In this document: positions 24,622-36,369 of the stretch, one piece after another
Position numbering within the stretch: position 1 is the stretch's first letter
Layout of the letters: every line of letters starts with the position of its first letter
From: Diphasiastrum complanatum
Taxonomy: Eukaryota; Streptophyta; Lycopodiopsida; Lycopodiales; Lycopodiaceae
Length of the DNA: 64,000 nucleotides
Reading direction: 5' to 3'
Assembly (NCBI GenBank): GCA_029204225.1
Contig: CM055092.1
Coordinates: forward strand, 29,186,359-29,250,358
The notes under the pieces: generated by a model
What the model was told of the DNA's origin: nothing
What the model saw: only the letters and a program-made list of their open reading frames with translations
Database searches by the model: none
Program-made: the position numbers and the translations under genes

Positions 24622-24748
24622 TTGATAAGCTTCCACAGTACAAGACTCTACTAGCCGATAGAGTAATTGTTTTCTTGTTTTGTAAATATCAGATTTTCAT
24701 ACTTAAGTCACTGATAGTTTCTCCTATCACTTAGACTAATTCTTCCAC

Positions 24749-26812
24749 ATGGATTCCCAAGGGAAAGCCAGTCCTATCATGGAAAAGCTTAATGGAGCCA
24801 ATTACCATCTGTGAAAATTTAAGATGAAAACTGTACTAATGGCAAAAGAATTGTTCGACGTTGTTATAGGTGCAGAAGGGAAACCCAAAGCGGACGATGC
24901 ATCAATCACCAGATGGAAGCTGAAGGATGGAAAGGCTTTCGCGCTGACCATCCTCAACATCACGGATACCCAGATCGGCCATGTATCGAAGGCTCAGACA
25001 TCAAAAAAAGTCTGGGACATCTTGAGCACACTATACGAAGTGCAAGATATAGCTTCTAAGCTACATCTTAGGAAGAAATTCTACTCCCTCAAGATGACGA
25101 ATGGTGATTCTCTACAGAATCACCTTAATCAATTCAAGAACCTGCTAAGACAAATGGCCACTATTGGATCTGTCATAGACGATCAAGACGCAATGATGCA
25201 ACTGCATACAAGCTTGCCAAGTTCTTATGATAGCTGGGTGATGATCATCATGAATCATCCAGAATTGACTCTTTCAAGAGTCATTATTATGTTGTTGCAG
25301 GAAGACACACGAAGAAATGAAGCCTCGAGTTCCTCAGCTGATTCTCACGCGTTGTACACCAACAAGAGCATGGCAAAGCAGAAGAAGAAGAAAGGTCGGA
25401 AGCAATAAAATCCAAACCAACACAAGGAACAGTCGAATCCGCAGCAAAGAAGAAACTGTTCTGCAGATACTACAAACAAAACAACCACAAAATTCAAGAC
25501 TGCCGAATACTTCAAGTGAAGAACAATAGCAAGGGACAATCGAATCAAGTGGCAAATGCAGCTGCAGAAGCTCCATAGCCTATTCAAGAAGCAGATCATG
25601 ATGCCTTCATGACCAACCATCAAGAAGCATCTGGGGACAGTTCTTGGTTCTTGGATTCTGGAGCCACTTAGCACATGACTAGCCTCATTGGCTATTTCGA
25701 GTCCTGATACACCTTACAGTACCCAAAAGTTCGTTCACCTTGGTGACAATAGCACACAAGCTATCAAAGGTGAAGGCACTATATGATTATATTTTGCAAA
25801 TGATCAATCTAAGCTACTCTCTAAAGTTTTGTATGTACCTAAGTTATCTACAAATCTGCTCTCTGTAAGCAAAAACACAGATCTAGGACACAGAGTAAAA
25901 TTTGAATGTGATCAATGTAAAGTAGTTGATCAGACAAGCAAGATCCTAGCACTCGGAAAGAGGCATGAATACTTGTATAAATTAAGTCATTGCTTTTCTG
26001 CCTCTAGTCAGGCTCTCAGTACTTCAATTCATACAAATAAAGGTTTACTTTGGCATTATAGACTTGGTCATTTAAATCATGCTACTATACAATGAATGTC
26101 TAGACAATCTATTGTTCTTGATCTCGACTATCCTCGCGAAAAAGTCCAGTTACCTGTCTGTCAAGGCTGTCTAGTGGGTAAACAGACTAGGAAACCATTT
26201 AAGTCAAGCCATCAGCATATTGCTAGAGGATTGTTAGATGTTGTACATTCAGATATTTGTGGCCCAATGAAAAAATCTACTGAAGGATGCCAAGTATTTT
26301 ATAACCTTTATTAACGAATTCTCCAGAAGGACGATGGTGTATTTCATAAAGAAGAAATCAGAAGCTTTCAATTGCTTCAGAATCTTCAAGGAGCATGCAG
26401 AAAAGGAAACTGGAAGGACGACCAAGGCCCTAAGGTCAGACAACAGTGGAGAATACATCTGTGTCAAGTTTAAGGAGTACTGTCAAAGCCAAGGCATTGA
26501 GCAGCAATTCATCACTCCTTACAGTCCTTAGTCTAATGGCTTAGCTAAGAGGAAGAACAGTACTTTGGTCGAATATGCTAAGTGTATGCTATCGCATGCA
26601 TCATTGCCCAAGCGATTCTGGGCTGAAGCTGTCTCCACTGCAGCTTACCTCCAGAACAGATGTTCGACCAAGGCCCTCTCAGACAAGACACCCCACGAGG
26701 TGTGCACAGGCTCTAAGCCTTCTTTGAAAAATCTAAGAGTGTTCGGGTGCATTGCCTATGCGCAAATCCCAAAAGACACAACGAAGAAATTGGACTTCCA
26801 AGGTCTCAAGAC
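24749..26812 (+). pseudogene. Ty1/copia gag-protease-integrase, 3' truncated
   Basis: From the ATG at 24749 (MDSQGKASPIMEKLNGANYH) the Gag frame meets a TGA at about 24811 where W is expected, then runs open to 25408 (ITRWKLKDGKAFALTILNI, VWDILSTLYEVQD, LHLRKKFYSLKM). A degenerate zinc-knuckle/protease section follows (SWFLDSGAT-like sequence near 25645, in another frame). The LYVPKLSTNLLSVSK block is at 25829, the integrase zinc-binding HYRLGHLNHATI and CQGCLVGKQ at 26040-26190, HSDICGPM at 26250 and KALRSDNSGEY near 26430. After VFGCIAYAQIP and KKLD the frame ends at about 26812 against a minus-strand element. No RT is present. Confidence 0.85.
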
Positions 26813-27850
26813 CATCCTACAACAACTTTCTTGGTAATAGGATCAAATATTCTATAAGCTTTCTTATTTTCATTATAACCGACAAAGATGCCTTTAAAAG
26901 AAGTGGCATCTTCTTTTTTCCTTGTTTCTAAAGGAATATGTACATAAAAGTACATCCAGAAACTTTCAAATCACTAAGAAATGGCCTTTTGCCATACAAT
27001 ACTTCATAAGGTGTAAGTCCTTTAATGGCACTATTAGTCATTCTATTACATAGAAAGTTTGTACATAAAATAGCTTCTCCCCAAAATGAAATAGGAAGGG
27101 ATGCATCTAATCTCAAAGCTTTAGCACACTCACATAGTGTCCTATTTTTTCTCTCAGCTACTCCATTTTGTTGTGGAGTATATGTGCAAGTAAACTTTCT
27201 CCTAATGCCATTAGTTTCACAAAACTCTTTCATCCTATTGGAGATGTACTCCCTTCCATTATCACTTCTTAATACTTTCAAGCTAGTATTAAGTTGCCTT
27301 TCCACAAGAGTTTTGAACTTTACAAAGGACTCAAAAACCTCACTTTTCTTAGACAAGAAATAAACCCAAGATTATCTTGATCTATCATCAATAAAAGTGA
27401 CATACATAAGAGCTCCACCATTTGATTCATGTGAAAATGAATGAACATCCGAGTGTATAAGGTCAAGAGGAGAGTTAGATCTTGTCAAAGATCTCTTGAA
27501 AGGTAGCTTATGAGATTTGGAGATCCACAAGCTTCACAAAGCTTGCCACACTTGGATATGGTTTTGGGAAGTCCACTTGCTAGCTCCTTTGTCATCATGG
27601 TCTCCATAGCTTTGTAGTTAGGATGGCCTAACCTTTTGTGCCATAATTCCACTTGAGTGAGCTCCTCCCTTGCCATGTTCACACTTCCAACCATCACATT
27701 AGCATCCAATTTGAATAACCTCCCTTTCTTGAAACCACTAGCAACACATTTTTCATCTTTCAAGATAGAACATGCTCCATGCTTGAAATGTACATCTACT
27801 CCACTATCCATAAGTATTTCGCCATCCGTCAGGTCTAGGCATTTTGCTAG
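26813..27850 (-). pseudogene. copia integrase and pre-integrase fragment, minus strand
   Basis: Read right to left: GVDVHFKHGACSILKDEKC and VELWHKRLGHPNYKAMETM (pre-integrase GAG-PRE and zinc block, 27811-27485); then KVLRSDNGREYISNRMKEFCETNG, CTYTPQQNGVAERKNRTLCECAKALRL and SFWGEAILCTNFLCNR (integrase core including the catalytic Glu region, 27356-26928). The first catalytic Asp block lies in the broken part around 27360-27480. It abuts a + strand copia at 26812, so two truncated elements meet head to head. Confidence 0.85.
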
Positions 27851-27893
27851 ACATTTCCAATAGTGGGTGTGACTAGTGAAACTTAACCAAAGT

Positions 27894-28915
27894 CTAGACT
27901 GTGCTCGACTGATAATTAGTCGTGAAAAAACATTTCTCTGGATGAAGAGATAAACAAGTATCTCGACACCGTTGCAATGTTAATTTCAGCTTCTGCAAGT
28001 GCGTCTTTACATCACTATATACACAGAAATCATGAATAAATATTTCGAGAAAAGTTCTTAGGAAGGCAGCCAAAATTAACATCATGATTCGTTGAAAAGT
28101 CGCTGGAGCATTACAAAGACCAAAGGGCATCTTGTTGTAGGCATAAGTGCCCCAATCCATAGTGAATGTAGTCTTTGAACGAAAACGCTCCTGACCAGCA
28201 ACCTGATCTAAGATGGAATTAGTGAAGGGCAGAGGATGATGATCCTTCCTTGTGGCAGCATTGAGTTTGCGAAAATCCTGACATGTTCGTATTTTGCCAA
28301 TCTTCTTTTTTGGGACAACAACAATGGGTGAAACACATTCACTGCTTAAGACGGGATAGATTATACCTGCCTTAAGGTGCTTGTTAAATTTGTCCTTAAC
28401 CATGAGAAAGTACTTAGGATTGAGACGATACTGTCTCTGTCGAACAAGGTACAACATCTTTCTTAAGATCAATATGGTGCTCTCCGAATTCTGCAGGTAT
28501 ACCCTTCAAATCGTCGAGCGACCAGGCAAAAACATCTTGATACTCCTTCAATCAGTGAATTCCGCCAATTCAGATTCTCCAAGTGACTTCGAAACATGCA
28601 CAAATCTGCCAGGTGCAAGTTCAATTAGTTCAGTAGAATCTGGTAAAATGATACCTTCTATCATATTGGCCTTGGTATGGCCATGAATTTCGCGCATGCT
28701 TGACTCCATAGATGTTTTCTTGTCGTCAACCTGGTTCTTGTTACCAAATTTGTGTTCAGATTCGTCACTCAAATCGTCAGACTCTTTCGAGTTCGTGTCT
28801 GCAACTATGATTTCTTCATACGAAACATCCACTTCAGCGTTGCAGACATCAAAGAATTCTTCTTCGTCAGCATTCTCATAACATTTGAAATATTGTACTT
28901 CAATGTCATTCCTTA
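27894..28915 (-). pseudogene. Ty3/gypsy RT fragment and upstream region, minus strand
   Basis: 28472-27894 encodes gypsy RT: YRLNPKYFLMVKDKFNKHLKAGIIYPV, VVPKKKIGKIRTCQDFRKLNAATRKDHHPLPF, YNKMPFGLCNAPATFQRIM, and the active-site block FIHDFCVYSD. The usual pair of aspartates is His-Asp here, so the enzyme would be inactive. Upstream, 28832-28548 is an acidic Ser/Glu-rich segment (LSDESEHKF, ELAPGRFVHVSKSL) of the kind found before gypsy RT. This fragment points away from the RNase H-integrase part that begins at 28920. Confidence 0.85.
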
Positions 28916-28919
28916 GAAA

Positions 28920-30788
28920 AAATATTAGGACATGTCGGCTACCACCGGAGATTTATTCAAAATCATGCTTCTATTGCTATCTCTCTTACATATCTACTGA
29001 AGAAACAAGTGGAATACTTGTGGATGAATGAATAGCAGAAGGCATTCGAAGAACTTAAGCAAAGGTTGATCAATGCTCCTATTCTGACACCACCCAATTG
29101 GGCTATTTTATTTCATAGTTATGTGGATGTTTCTGCATTTGCTATTGGCGTCTGTCTAAGCCAAAAGGACAACCAGAAGAAATATCATCCCAATTACTAT
29201 GCAAGTCGATAGCTCAGGGCATCAGAGAAGAATTATTCGGCTATAGAAAGGGAAGCTCTTGGAATGATTTTCACTGTTAAGAAATTTCGGCATTATTTGT
29301 TGGGATATGCATTTATTTCTCATGTTGATCACTATGATCTTAAGTATCTTGTATATAAACCAGATCTATCAGGATGAATTGCTTGATGGGTTCTACTTCT
29401 ACAGGAATTCACTTATCAAGTAGAGCTTCGTCAAGGAAAATATCATACAAATGTTGATTATCTTTCACGACTTAGCATGGAAAAAATTGAAGAACCTATC
29501 AATGATAATTTTTCAGATGAACATTTATTCGAGATTACATCTACAAATTCGCTATATTCTGATATTATTATGTATCTCAAGGATCAGATATATCCGAATG
29601 GTTATGCTTTGGAGCAAAAAACAGTTTTTCAATATAAGGTAGCACCTTATACGATGATTAACAATATCTTGTACAAGCTTGGTGCAGATTATCAGCTTCG
29701 AAGATGTCTCGAAACTGAAGACATTAAAAAGGTCATTAAAGCCTTACACTCAGAAGATACTGGTGGACATTTTGCTTTGAAAAATATTGTTAATAAGATA
29801 TTGACTACCAAGTATTAGTGGCCAACAATGTTCAAGGATGTAACAAATTTTATTCGTTCATGTGATCCATGCCAAAGATCTGGTAAGCCTACAAAAGCAA
29901 TGAATTGGCCGTTGACACCAATCCTGCCTCTTGCACCATTTGAAAAGTGGGGGATTGACTTTTTCGATCCAATACTTGTGACTCGACATACGAAATGTCG
30001 TTATATTCTAGTTGCAACGGATTATGCTACAAAAAACGTTGAAGTAGAGCCGATGAAACAAAACGATGCAAAAATTGTCGCGACATTCTTAATCAAAAGT
30101 ATAATCACAAGATATGGTTGTCCACTTGAACTAGTAAGTGACTGAGGTACACATTTTCTAAATGACATGATACGGTTGCTGACAACATATTTTCTGATCA
30201 AACACAGAAAAACTACACCGTATATTCCAAAAGCAAACGGGTTGAAGAGCTAATGGAATTTTATGTAAGATCTTGAACAAAATTATTATTGCACATGCAA
30301 CGGATTGGGATCAGAAACTACCATTAGTTCTCTGGGCTTATCGCAATACAGAAAAAATCACGACAAAGCAGACACCATATTTTCTTACGTATGGTATGCA
30401 TCCTATTTTGCCAATTGAATTTGAGGTGAAAACTTTTCATATTCAAGCTCAACGAACAGATGCAAAATGTATAAATGAAAGGTTGACTAATATTGAAAAA
30501 CTAGCTGAAGCTCGTGTGACTTCACAAAAATCAACGAAGGAAATCCAGAAACAAAGAAAGAAGAAGTGTGACAGTCATATCAGAAAATGTGATCTAAAAT
30601 CTGATGACTTTGCGCTGATATATGACAGTCGACATCAAAAATTTCCTGGAAAACTCCATATGAAATGGCTTGGACCTTATAAAGTCATAGAGGTGTTCGA
30701 CAATGGTTCGGTGCAACTTCAATCACTTGAAGGTGAACTGTTACCTACACGTATTAATGGGTCCAGACTGAAGAAATACTACCTTTGA
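28920..30788 (+). pseudogene. Ty3/gypsy RNase H and integrase
   Basis: It starts at the GYYRRFIQNHASIA block that normally follows RT. RNase H: ILTPPNWAILFHSYVDVSAFAIGVCLSQ, then NYSAIEREALGMIFTVKKFRHYLLG. Integrase zinc finger: HSEDTGGHFALKNI (29748-29800) and CDPCQRSGKP (29860-29890). Core: FEKWGIDFFDP, LVATDYATKNVEVEPM, LVSD then a TGA before GTHFL (30142-30144). The C-terminal part 30273-30788 has LPLVLWAYRNTEKITTKQTPYFLTYGMHPILPIEFEV and a chromo-less tail WLGPYKVIEVFDNGSVQLQSLEGE. At least three stops are in the way, so it is decayed. The last frame is open to a natural-looking end at 30788. Confidence 0.9.
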
Positions 30789-31640
30789 CTAGAATTTTTT
30801 TTTTTTATTCTTATTATTTTCTAATATTTTTCTAGAATTAATAGCAATTTTTTTTTACCTTTTCTAATATTTTTCGCGACTTTTCTTTTATCTTTTCTAG
30901 AAATTTTCGTGAAATTTTCTACCACCTTCCAACATTTTTCATATTGTCTCATGAAATTTTTGAGAATTTCTCTTGACTTCTCTCAATCTTTCAATATAAT
31001 TTTTAAAGTATTTTCAAGAATTTTTAGCGAACACTAAATTTATTAATCAAATTTTTGTAAATCATTTTTGAGAATTTTTCTAGAATCTTTTCTAGCATTT
31101 TCTCCAGTTTTTCGAAAAAAAATTCTAGGATGTTGTTAAAATTTTCAAGAAATTTTCGTGAGTTTCTATATCATTTTTTTAGGATCCTGCGAGAAAGTTT
31201 TGCGAAACTTTCTAGAATCTTTCTAGCATATTTTCAAAAATCTCTCAAGAATCTCTCGACCTACTTTTTGTATTCCTCCATCAAAGATGATGGCCATGTG
31301 ATCATCATTTTTCACACGTGTGTACGCTCACATATCAAAACAGATATTGTTTCTTCTTAATTTAATTTTTTTTTCTTTTCACAAACGGTCTTCCGTCATT
31401 AAAGATCGATCTGTCAAATTATAGTTTCAAACACTGAGCCATGCACGTCCTCCATAAATGGAAGTGACAGATGTCATGTCACCATGCCACGTCATCATCC
31501 TTTCCACACCGCTACTGCATAACATAGTTATTTTTCATTTTCTTCCTTACACTTTCTTCCTGCGATTACATGCTTTCTTTGCGATCAAAGCTCACTCATA
31601 CGAACTATTGCGATCTACGGAACTGTCGTCAAACATTGAA
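30789..31640. other. T-rich spacer after gypsy integrase
   Basis: Very T-rich sequence (30798-31250) built from variants of TTTTCTAGAATTTTTC and TTCGCGAAA-like words, then ordinary sequence. It may be the 3' untranslated region of the gypsy element or an LTR portion. One CACACGTGTG palindrome occurs near 31313. No gene is recognised. Confidence 0.4.
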
Positions 31641-31643
31641 CCA

Positions 31644-34490
31644 ATGGCTTTTGGATCGAGTTCTATTATCATTTGGAAAGCACGCGCAGGAATCCTCCTG
31701 CCATCCATCCAGTCCTTTTTGGATCGATGCAGGTTGGGTGATCTGAAAGTGGACCTCTCAATCATCCTCTCTGAAGTCAGCACGAAATTTGTGAACTCCA
31801 TCCACTTAGTCTCTGAGGTGGACTTTAAAGTTCATGTTCGAGACCAATTCTTCACTATCACTTTTTAAGCAATGTTTCATACCCACGAAGGGGTGCAAAA
31901 TTTCAATGATCCGAGACACAACATTTAATTGTTCTATAAATACACGAACCAGGCAATATTTTTGACGGATGTGAATGCCACAATTTCAGTTCAAAATTTT
32001 GGTTACATATTGGATGCACTCGCTGGTAATCCAGTGTGCTTCGGCATTATTACCTACAAGGCTTTTTGCGATGGATTAAGCATCAAAAGTTTTTTGGCGT
32101 TGGAGCACATATTTCTCGATTGTGTGCAAATTTGACATTTTGACCGAGCAAGAGAAAACAATGCTGACGGGAAGGATGTTGGCTCCCAAGTCAATTGATC
32201 TTTCCAGCATCCTGTCTGTCTCTATTCCGGTTGCACCAGATGCTGCACCAGCAGTCAAAGTGACAGCTACCACTGCTATGGAGATTGATGCTGCACCATC
32301 CCAACCAGATACAGTTCCAGTTGGGGCAATGGATACAGATGGTGATGCTGCTGCTACTGATTCTTCAAAGCTAGCATCTGCTTCCACATCTCAGAAGCAG
32401 TAGAGTGCATCCACATCTGATGATGATGCAACCCAGTCCAACACATCAGACAAAGGATGAACAACTGCTGAAGGCGACCCTGGGGCACCTATTGAAGATG
32501 AAGATGAACCAGACTACCAGCCCCAGTGGTTTCGAACCATAACAGAGAAAGCCAAAAATCTAGTGGCTGAAGTGTACGACTTGGACAAGTACCATCAGAA
32601 GATTACAATGAAATTTGTTAACTCAGAAAGGAGATGCCAAGAGGATCTTAAGGCGTCCCATGAGAAGATCAATTCGCTTGAATCAGACAACACAAAGTTG
32701 ATCGAACAAAATCGTTCTCTCGAAATATAGCTTCAGACTCTAATAAACAAAACTGATTCTTTGAAGAGGATGAATAAGACAATTCAAGCCAAGTCTGACG
32801 ATTTTTAGACTCAAAATGATTCTTTGAAGCAACAACTTTTGGTTGCGAATCAACATAACATCGCCCTCCAGAAATATTTGCAGGAGGAGCGAATGACTAG
32901 AATAAAGACGGAAACTGCTCTTTCTTTGAGCACCAAGGCAAGGTCGGTCACAATAGACTCACAAAGCTGAACCAGCTCCAAGGCCAGATGCTCAAAAATT
33001 TTCGAATCAAGTTCTTGCAACCGCTCGAGGATGCGAAGGCACTTGTCAAGGAAGAGTTGGCTGAGTTGAAAGAGCTCTCGAGTGAAGCCATCCCATCTTG
33101 CAGCAGGCCCGATTCACACGACGAATATCTTCAGGCCCTGCTTCGCATTGATGACCCCACACAACAACTTCAAGTTGTGCCATCCTGTTTCGGAGCCTCA
33201 GACCATCCTGAGTATTTGGAGGTTGTCGCAAATCTTGACAAGCTCAAGCAGAAGTTGTCGAATCTTACGCAACAATTGAAAGATTAGAAGCTGGCTGCTG
33301 AGTTGCAAACTCAGAACTTGGCAACTGTATCCACACAGCCAAAGTGAACACAGCGCAATCAGTCGAAGGTATGTGCTGACAGATTCTGTGCATTTGCTGA
33401 ACACTTCTGGAAATGGTGTCCACATGCATTTAATGTTGAATTGCAATGGCATGTGAATTACATGATGCTACCAGGCGCAGTAGGCATCGCCTTTGACGAA
33501 TGGAAGCGACCTTGGGAGAAGGACGACTTTCTCTGGTTATGGGCCCAGCTCTCTTTCGAACAGAAAGGATGTCTCTATTGGGGCATAATCTAGGGTAAGT
33601 TTCAGGTCGTGCCTTTCGGATCAGCAGAGTTATACATAGGCTCTTCGGCTATGTATGCTCTAGAATATATTCGAATCAAAGAGTTTCAATTTTTGTAGAA
33701 CGAAGACAATAAGCGACATTTTTGAAAGTGAAAGTCGCAGTTTCAGCTGTACAAACCACAAGCTGTTGCGGATCTAGGCAAATTTGACGATGTCGGGTTG
33801 CTGATCAATATAAATATGGCTTATCCAGAACTATTTAGTCTTTATGTGGATTGGGAGCAAAATCTTGTAGATTATTTTGCGAAAATTCGACAAAATCTAC
33901 AAGATAGAAGGAAGTCATTTCGCTACAAGCAGTTCTGTACATATTCATTTTGGCAATTTGGTACTTTCGCAGCAAAGACATTTTTTTTTCAAAATCTTTA
34001 TGTTAAAAGCTCTTTTATTAGATTTTCAGCTTGTTATTGTAAAGAAGTCACTCTTCGTAGTGATTCAGATGAAGATACAAAGTTAACTCAGGAGCTGTTC
34101 GATGGAACATTGCTCCCGGTCAAGTTAGAAGAATTTGGTTTGCTCAGAAATTATATGAAAAATTGAATCGTTCATAAAACATTCATTCATGCCTTTGTTG
34201 TGCTGATGTTTCTATGGGATGCTGAATTTCTGAAGATTAAAGATGTTTTGAAGTTTGATTCAAGTTTTCATCAACAATTCAAAGATAAACTCAAAACAAC
34301 CTATTCAATTAAAGAAACAGCAAGACACATATTCTCTAAGACAAAGAACTATCTAAAGGACAAAATATACAAAGAAATATCTTTTCGTCTTAATGAAAAT
34401 CTGAAGAATAGAATCTTTCGCGAACAAATCCTCAAAAAGAAGATGTTATGTTCACGAGGACGTTTCACATTTGAGAAAGGGAAATTGTAA
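31644..34490 (+). pseudogene. long decayed ORF of unknown family, coiled-coil centre
   Basis: From ATG 31644 (MAFGSSSIIIWKARAGIL) one reading frame can be followed for about 950 codons, with a shift near 32130, a shift back near 32970 and roughly a dozen in-frame stops. The N-terminal part is globular. 32130-32460 is Ala/Thr/Ser-rich (ASASTSQKQ, STSDDDATQSNTSDKG). 32540-33300 is strongly polar with coiled-coil spacing (ESDNTKLIEQNRSLEI, LDKLKQKLSNLTQQLKD). A Trp-rich block follows (FAEHFWKWCPHAFNVELQWH, FDEWKRPWEKDDFLWLWAQLSF, 33390-33560), then a basic C-terminus to 34490. It may be an extra ORF of the preceding gypsy element, as some plant gypsy lineages carry one after integrase, or a captured gene. 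I do not recognise the family. Confidence 0.5.
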
Positions 34491-34555
34491 TGCCACATTA
34501 TTGCTACAAATTGAATATCAACATAAATATGGCATGATATACTCGAAAATGAAGA

Positions 34556-35466
34556 TATATCAAGAATGCTCTTAAGAAGGAGTTTGAGGTGCATGATCTT
34601 GGTAATTTGCATTACATTTTAGGAATAGAAGTCATTAGATCTTCTCAATCTACTTTCATTTGTCAAAAGAAGTATGCTAATTTTATTCTAGAAAGATTTC
34701 ATATGGTAGATGCAAAAGCTATTGATACACCTATGGAGTCTCATGTAAAGCTAACTATAAGAGGTAATGAAAGATCCTTTGAGGACATTACTCTCTATAG
34801 AAAGCTAGTTGGTTCACTCATATATCTAACCATTACTAGACTGATCTAAGCTATTGTGTTGGAAGATTGAGTCAATTCATGCAAGATCCTAGTGAGGAGC
34901 ATTGGAAGCTAGGAAAGTGAGTTTTGAGGTACATCATTGGAACTCGAGATTTTGGCATATTCTATGAGGGATCATCACCTAATCTTTTTGGATTTTCAGA
35001 TTCGGACTATGCTGGAGATGTAATGGATAGGAAATCCATTAGTGCTTATTGTATTTTCATAGGTGATGGAGCTATATCATGGATGTTAAAGAAACAAGCC
35101 ACTATCTCATTGTCATCTAGTGAGGCCGAGTACAAAGCTCTTACACATTGCACAAAGGAGATGATATGGATCAAAAAGATGATCAAGGATCTTCACTTGC
35201 TGGATTTTTGAGAGAGCCCAATCATCTTTTGTGACAATCCATCAGCCCAAAGAATGGCATCCAATCCTATCTTTCATGCTAGGAGCAAGCATATTGTGAT
35301 ACAATATCATTTTGTGAGGGAGCGAGTCATTGCAAAGGAGGTGGAGCTTCAACATGTGTCTTCAAGGATATCTTCACCAAACCATTGGGAAAAGACTTGT
35401 TCATGAAGCATAGGACTTCACTTGGAGTATTATCAAAGTCTATGCTAAAACTAGTTGAAGAGGGAG
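34556..35466 (+). pseudogene. copia pol (RT end, RNase H), continuation of element 16604
   Basis: It resumes at LKKEFEVHDLGNLHYILGIEVI, exactly the part of RT missing at 20593. Then TPMESHVKLTIRGNERSFEDITLYRKLVGSLIYLTITR (to 34849; a frameshift ends it), FSDSDYAGDVMDRKSISAY and SSSEAEYKAL (34924-35211), then [15 protein letters not shown] and VDIFTKPL-like blocks in shifting frames. It ends with TGCTAAAACTAGTTGAAGAG and GGAG, the polypurine tract, at 35466. Confidence 0.85.
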
Positions 35467-36117
35467 TGTGAAAGATTCAACTAGTTTCATCACATTTTGC
35501 AATATTTTCATATTTGGCATATTGAGGCCAAAACTTGTTTTAGACTTAGAGGTTGACTTTTCAAAGTTCATTAGTCTAAATTTCATTTGAATAAACACTT
35601 TTTGAAAGTGTGGGAAAGATAGAATGTGAGTTTGAGTAGATTCAATTTGAATAAGTTGGGTACATTGAATCTAGACCCAAAATTGGTAGGGTTAGCATTT
35701 TGGTGGGAAAGCCAAGTGGCCAAATAGGGTTTGGACCTGCTATAAAAGGATGTAACTCATGGAGAGAGTCATCTTCTCTCTTCTCTATCTCATTTCATGC
35801 TTATACATGGTTCTCTTGGGTTCTACTATCCATTGGTGCACTATCTTGGTGATTGCTTGCAATTCTATGTGTAGAATGATCTATATTTGCTATTTTTGGA
35901 TCCACACGTGTGAAATACAGTAGCTTGCTGGTTTTGTATGGACAACAACAGTACATAATCGTTTCATTCAAGTTTGATCAAGTTCTATTAGTGTTTGCAT
36001 CTCAAATAATGTGTAGATGCTGATTTTAACTACATTGGTGAAATTGGTAGTGTATTTCTCTTTCTAACCAAAGATCATTCAAGCATATTGGATCTTAAGG
36101 ATCTGAAATCTTTCACA
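35467..36117 (+). repeat. 3' LTR of copia element 16604-36117
   Basis: TGTGAAAGATTC to ATCTTTCACA, 651 bp, matching 16604-17253. It carries the same TATA-like box (near 35739) and CCACACGTGTGAAATAC palindrome (near 35904). GTTGA follows at 36118. Confidence 0.9.
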
Positions 36118-36122
36118 GTTGA

Positions 36123-36369
36123 CACACACCTTCGACTTTTTTGCACTTTTTGGCTTTTCCGAAAAACCTGCCACATAGACCAAAATGACTTAGAACGTGA
36201 TTTTCACACACCTTCAGCTTTTTCACATTTTTCGCAAAATGGAACTAGGGCCTGAACGCACAGTACAAGCAGTTGAATACATAGAAATGGTGGAGGAAAG
36301 CGACATGCAACCAAAATCAGCTATTAGCATAATGTGTTCTTCTGATTACTATAGTTTAGATTAATCATC
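36123..36369. other. no gene recognised
   Basis: Short T-rich stretch containing two variants of CACACACCTTCGACTTTTT. No coding signal. Confidence 0.4.

Larger units (their letters stand above)
20594..34555. other. nested foreign segment inside copia element 16604
   Basis: It separates RT codons of the 16604 element. It contains, left to right: an inverted LTR-like piece, featureless DNA, a copia 3' end with LTR, a copia gag-protease-integrase fragment (+), a copia integrase fragment (-), a gypsy RT fragment (-), gypsy RNase H-integrase (+) and a long decayed ORF (+). It is not one clean element. I could not find a convincing target duplication for the whole block; GGATA/AGATA at the two edges is only suggestive. 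Confidence 0.7.
16604..36117 (+). mobile_element. Ty1/copia element (family A) split by a 14-kb nested insertion
   Basis: The LTRs at 16604-17253 and 35467-36117 match in length (650 and 651 bp), with roughly twenty differences by eye. The flanks are GTTGA (16599-16603) and GTTGA (36118-36122), a 5-bp target duplication. Gag-pol runs from 17854 to about 20593 and resumes at about 34556, where the RT sequence (gaggata / gatatatcaagaatgctcttaag) picks up where it left off. The minus-strand sibling at 15541-15580 shows what the uninterrupted sequence looks like. Everything between 20594 and 34555 is therefore foreign to this element. The element is dead: it has stops, frameshifts and an integrase deletion. 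Confidence 0.85.

Noticed and set aside
30789-31250. T-rich block with repeated TTTTCTAGAA words as a CRISPR-like or satellite array
   Set aside because: Units vary in length and sequence without regular spacing; it is better explained as low-complexity 3' sequence of a gypsy element.
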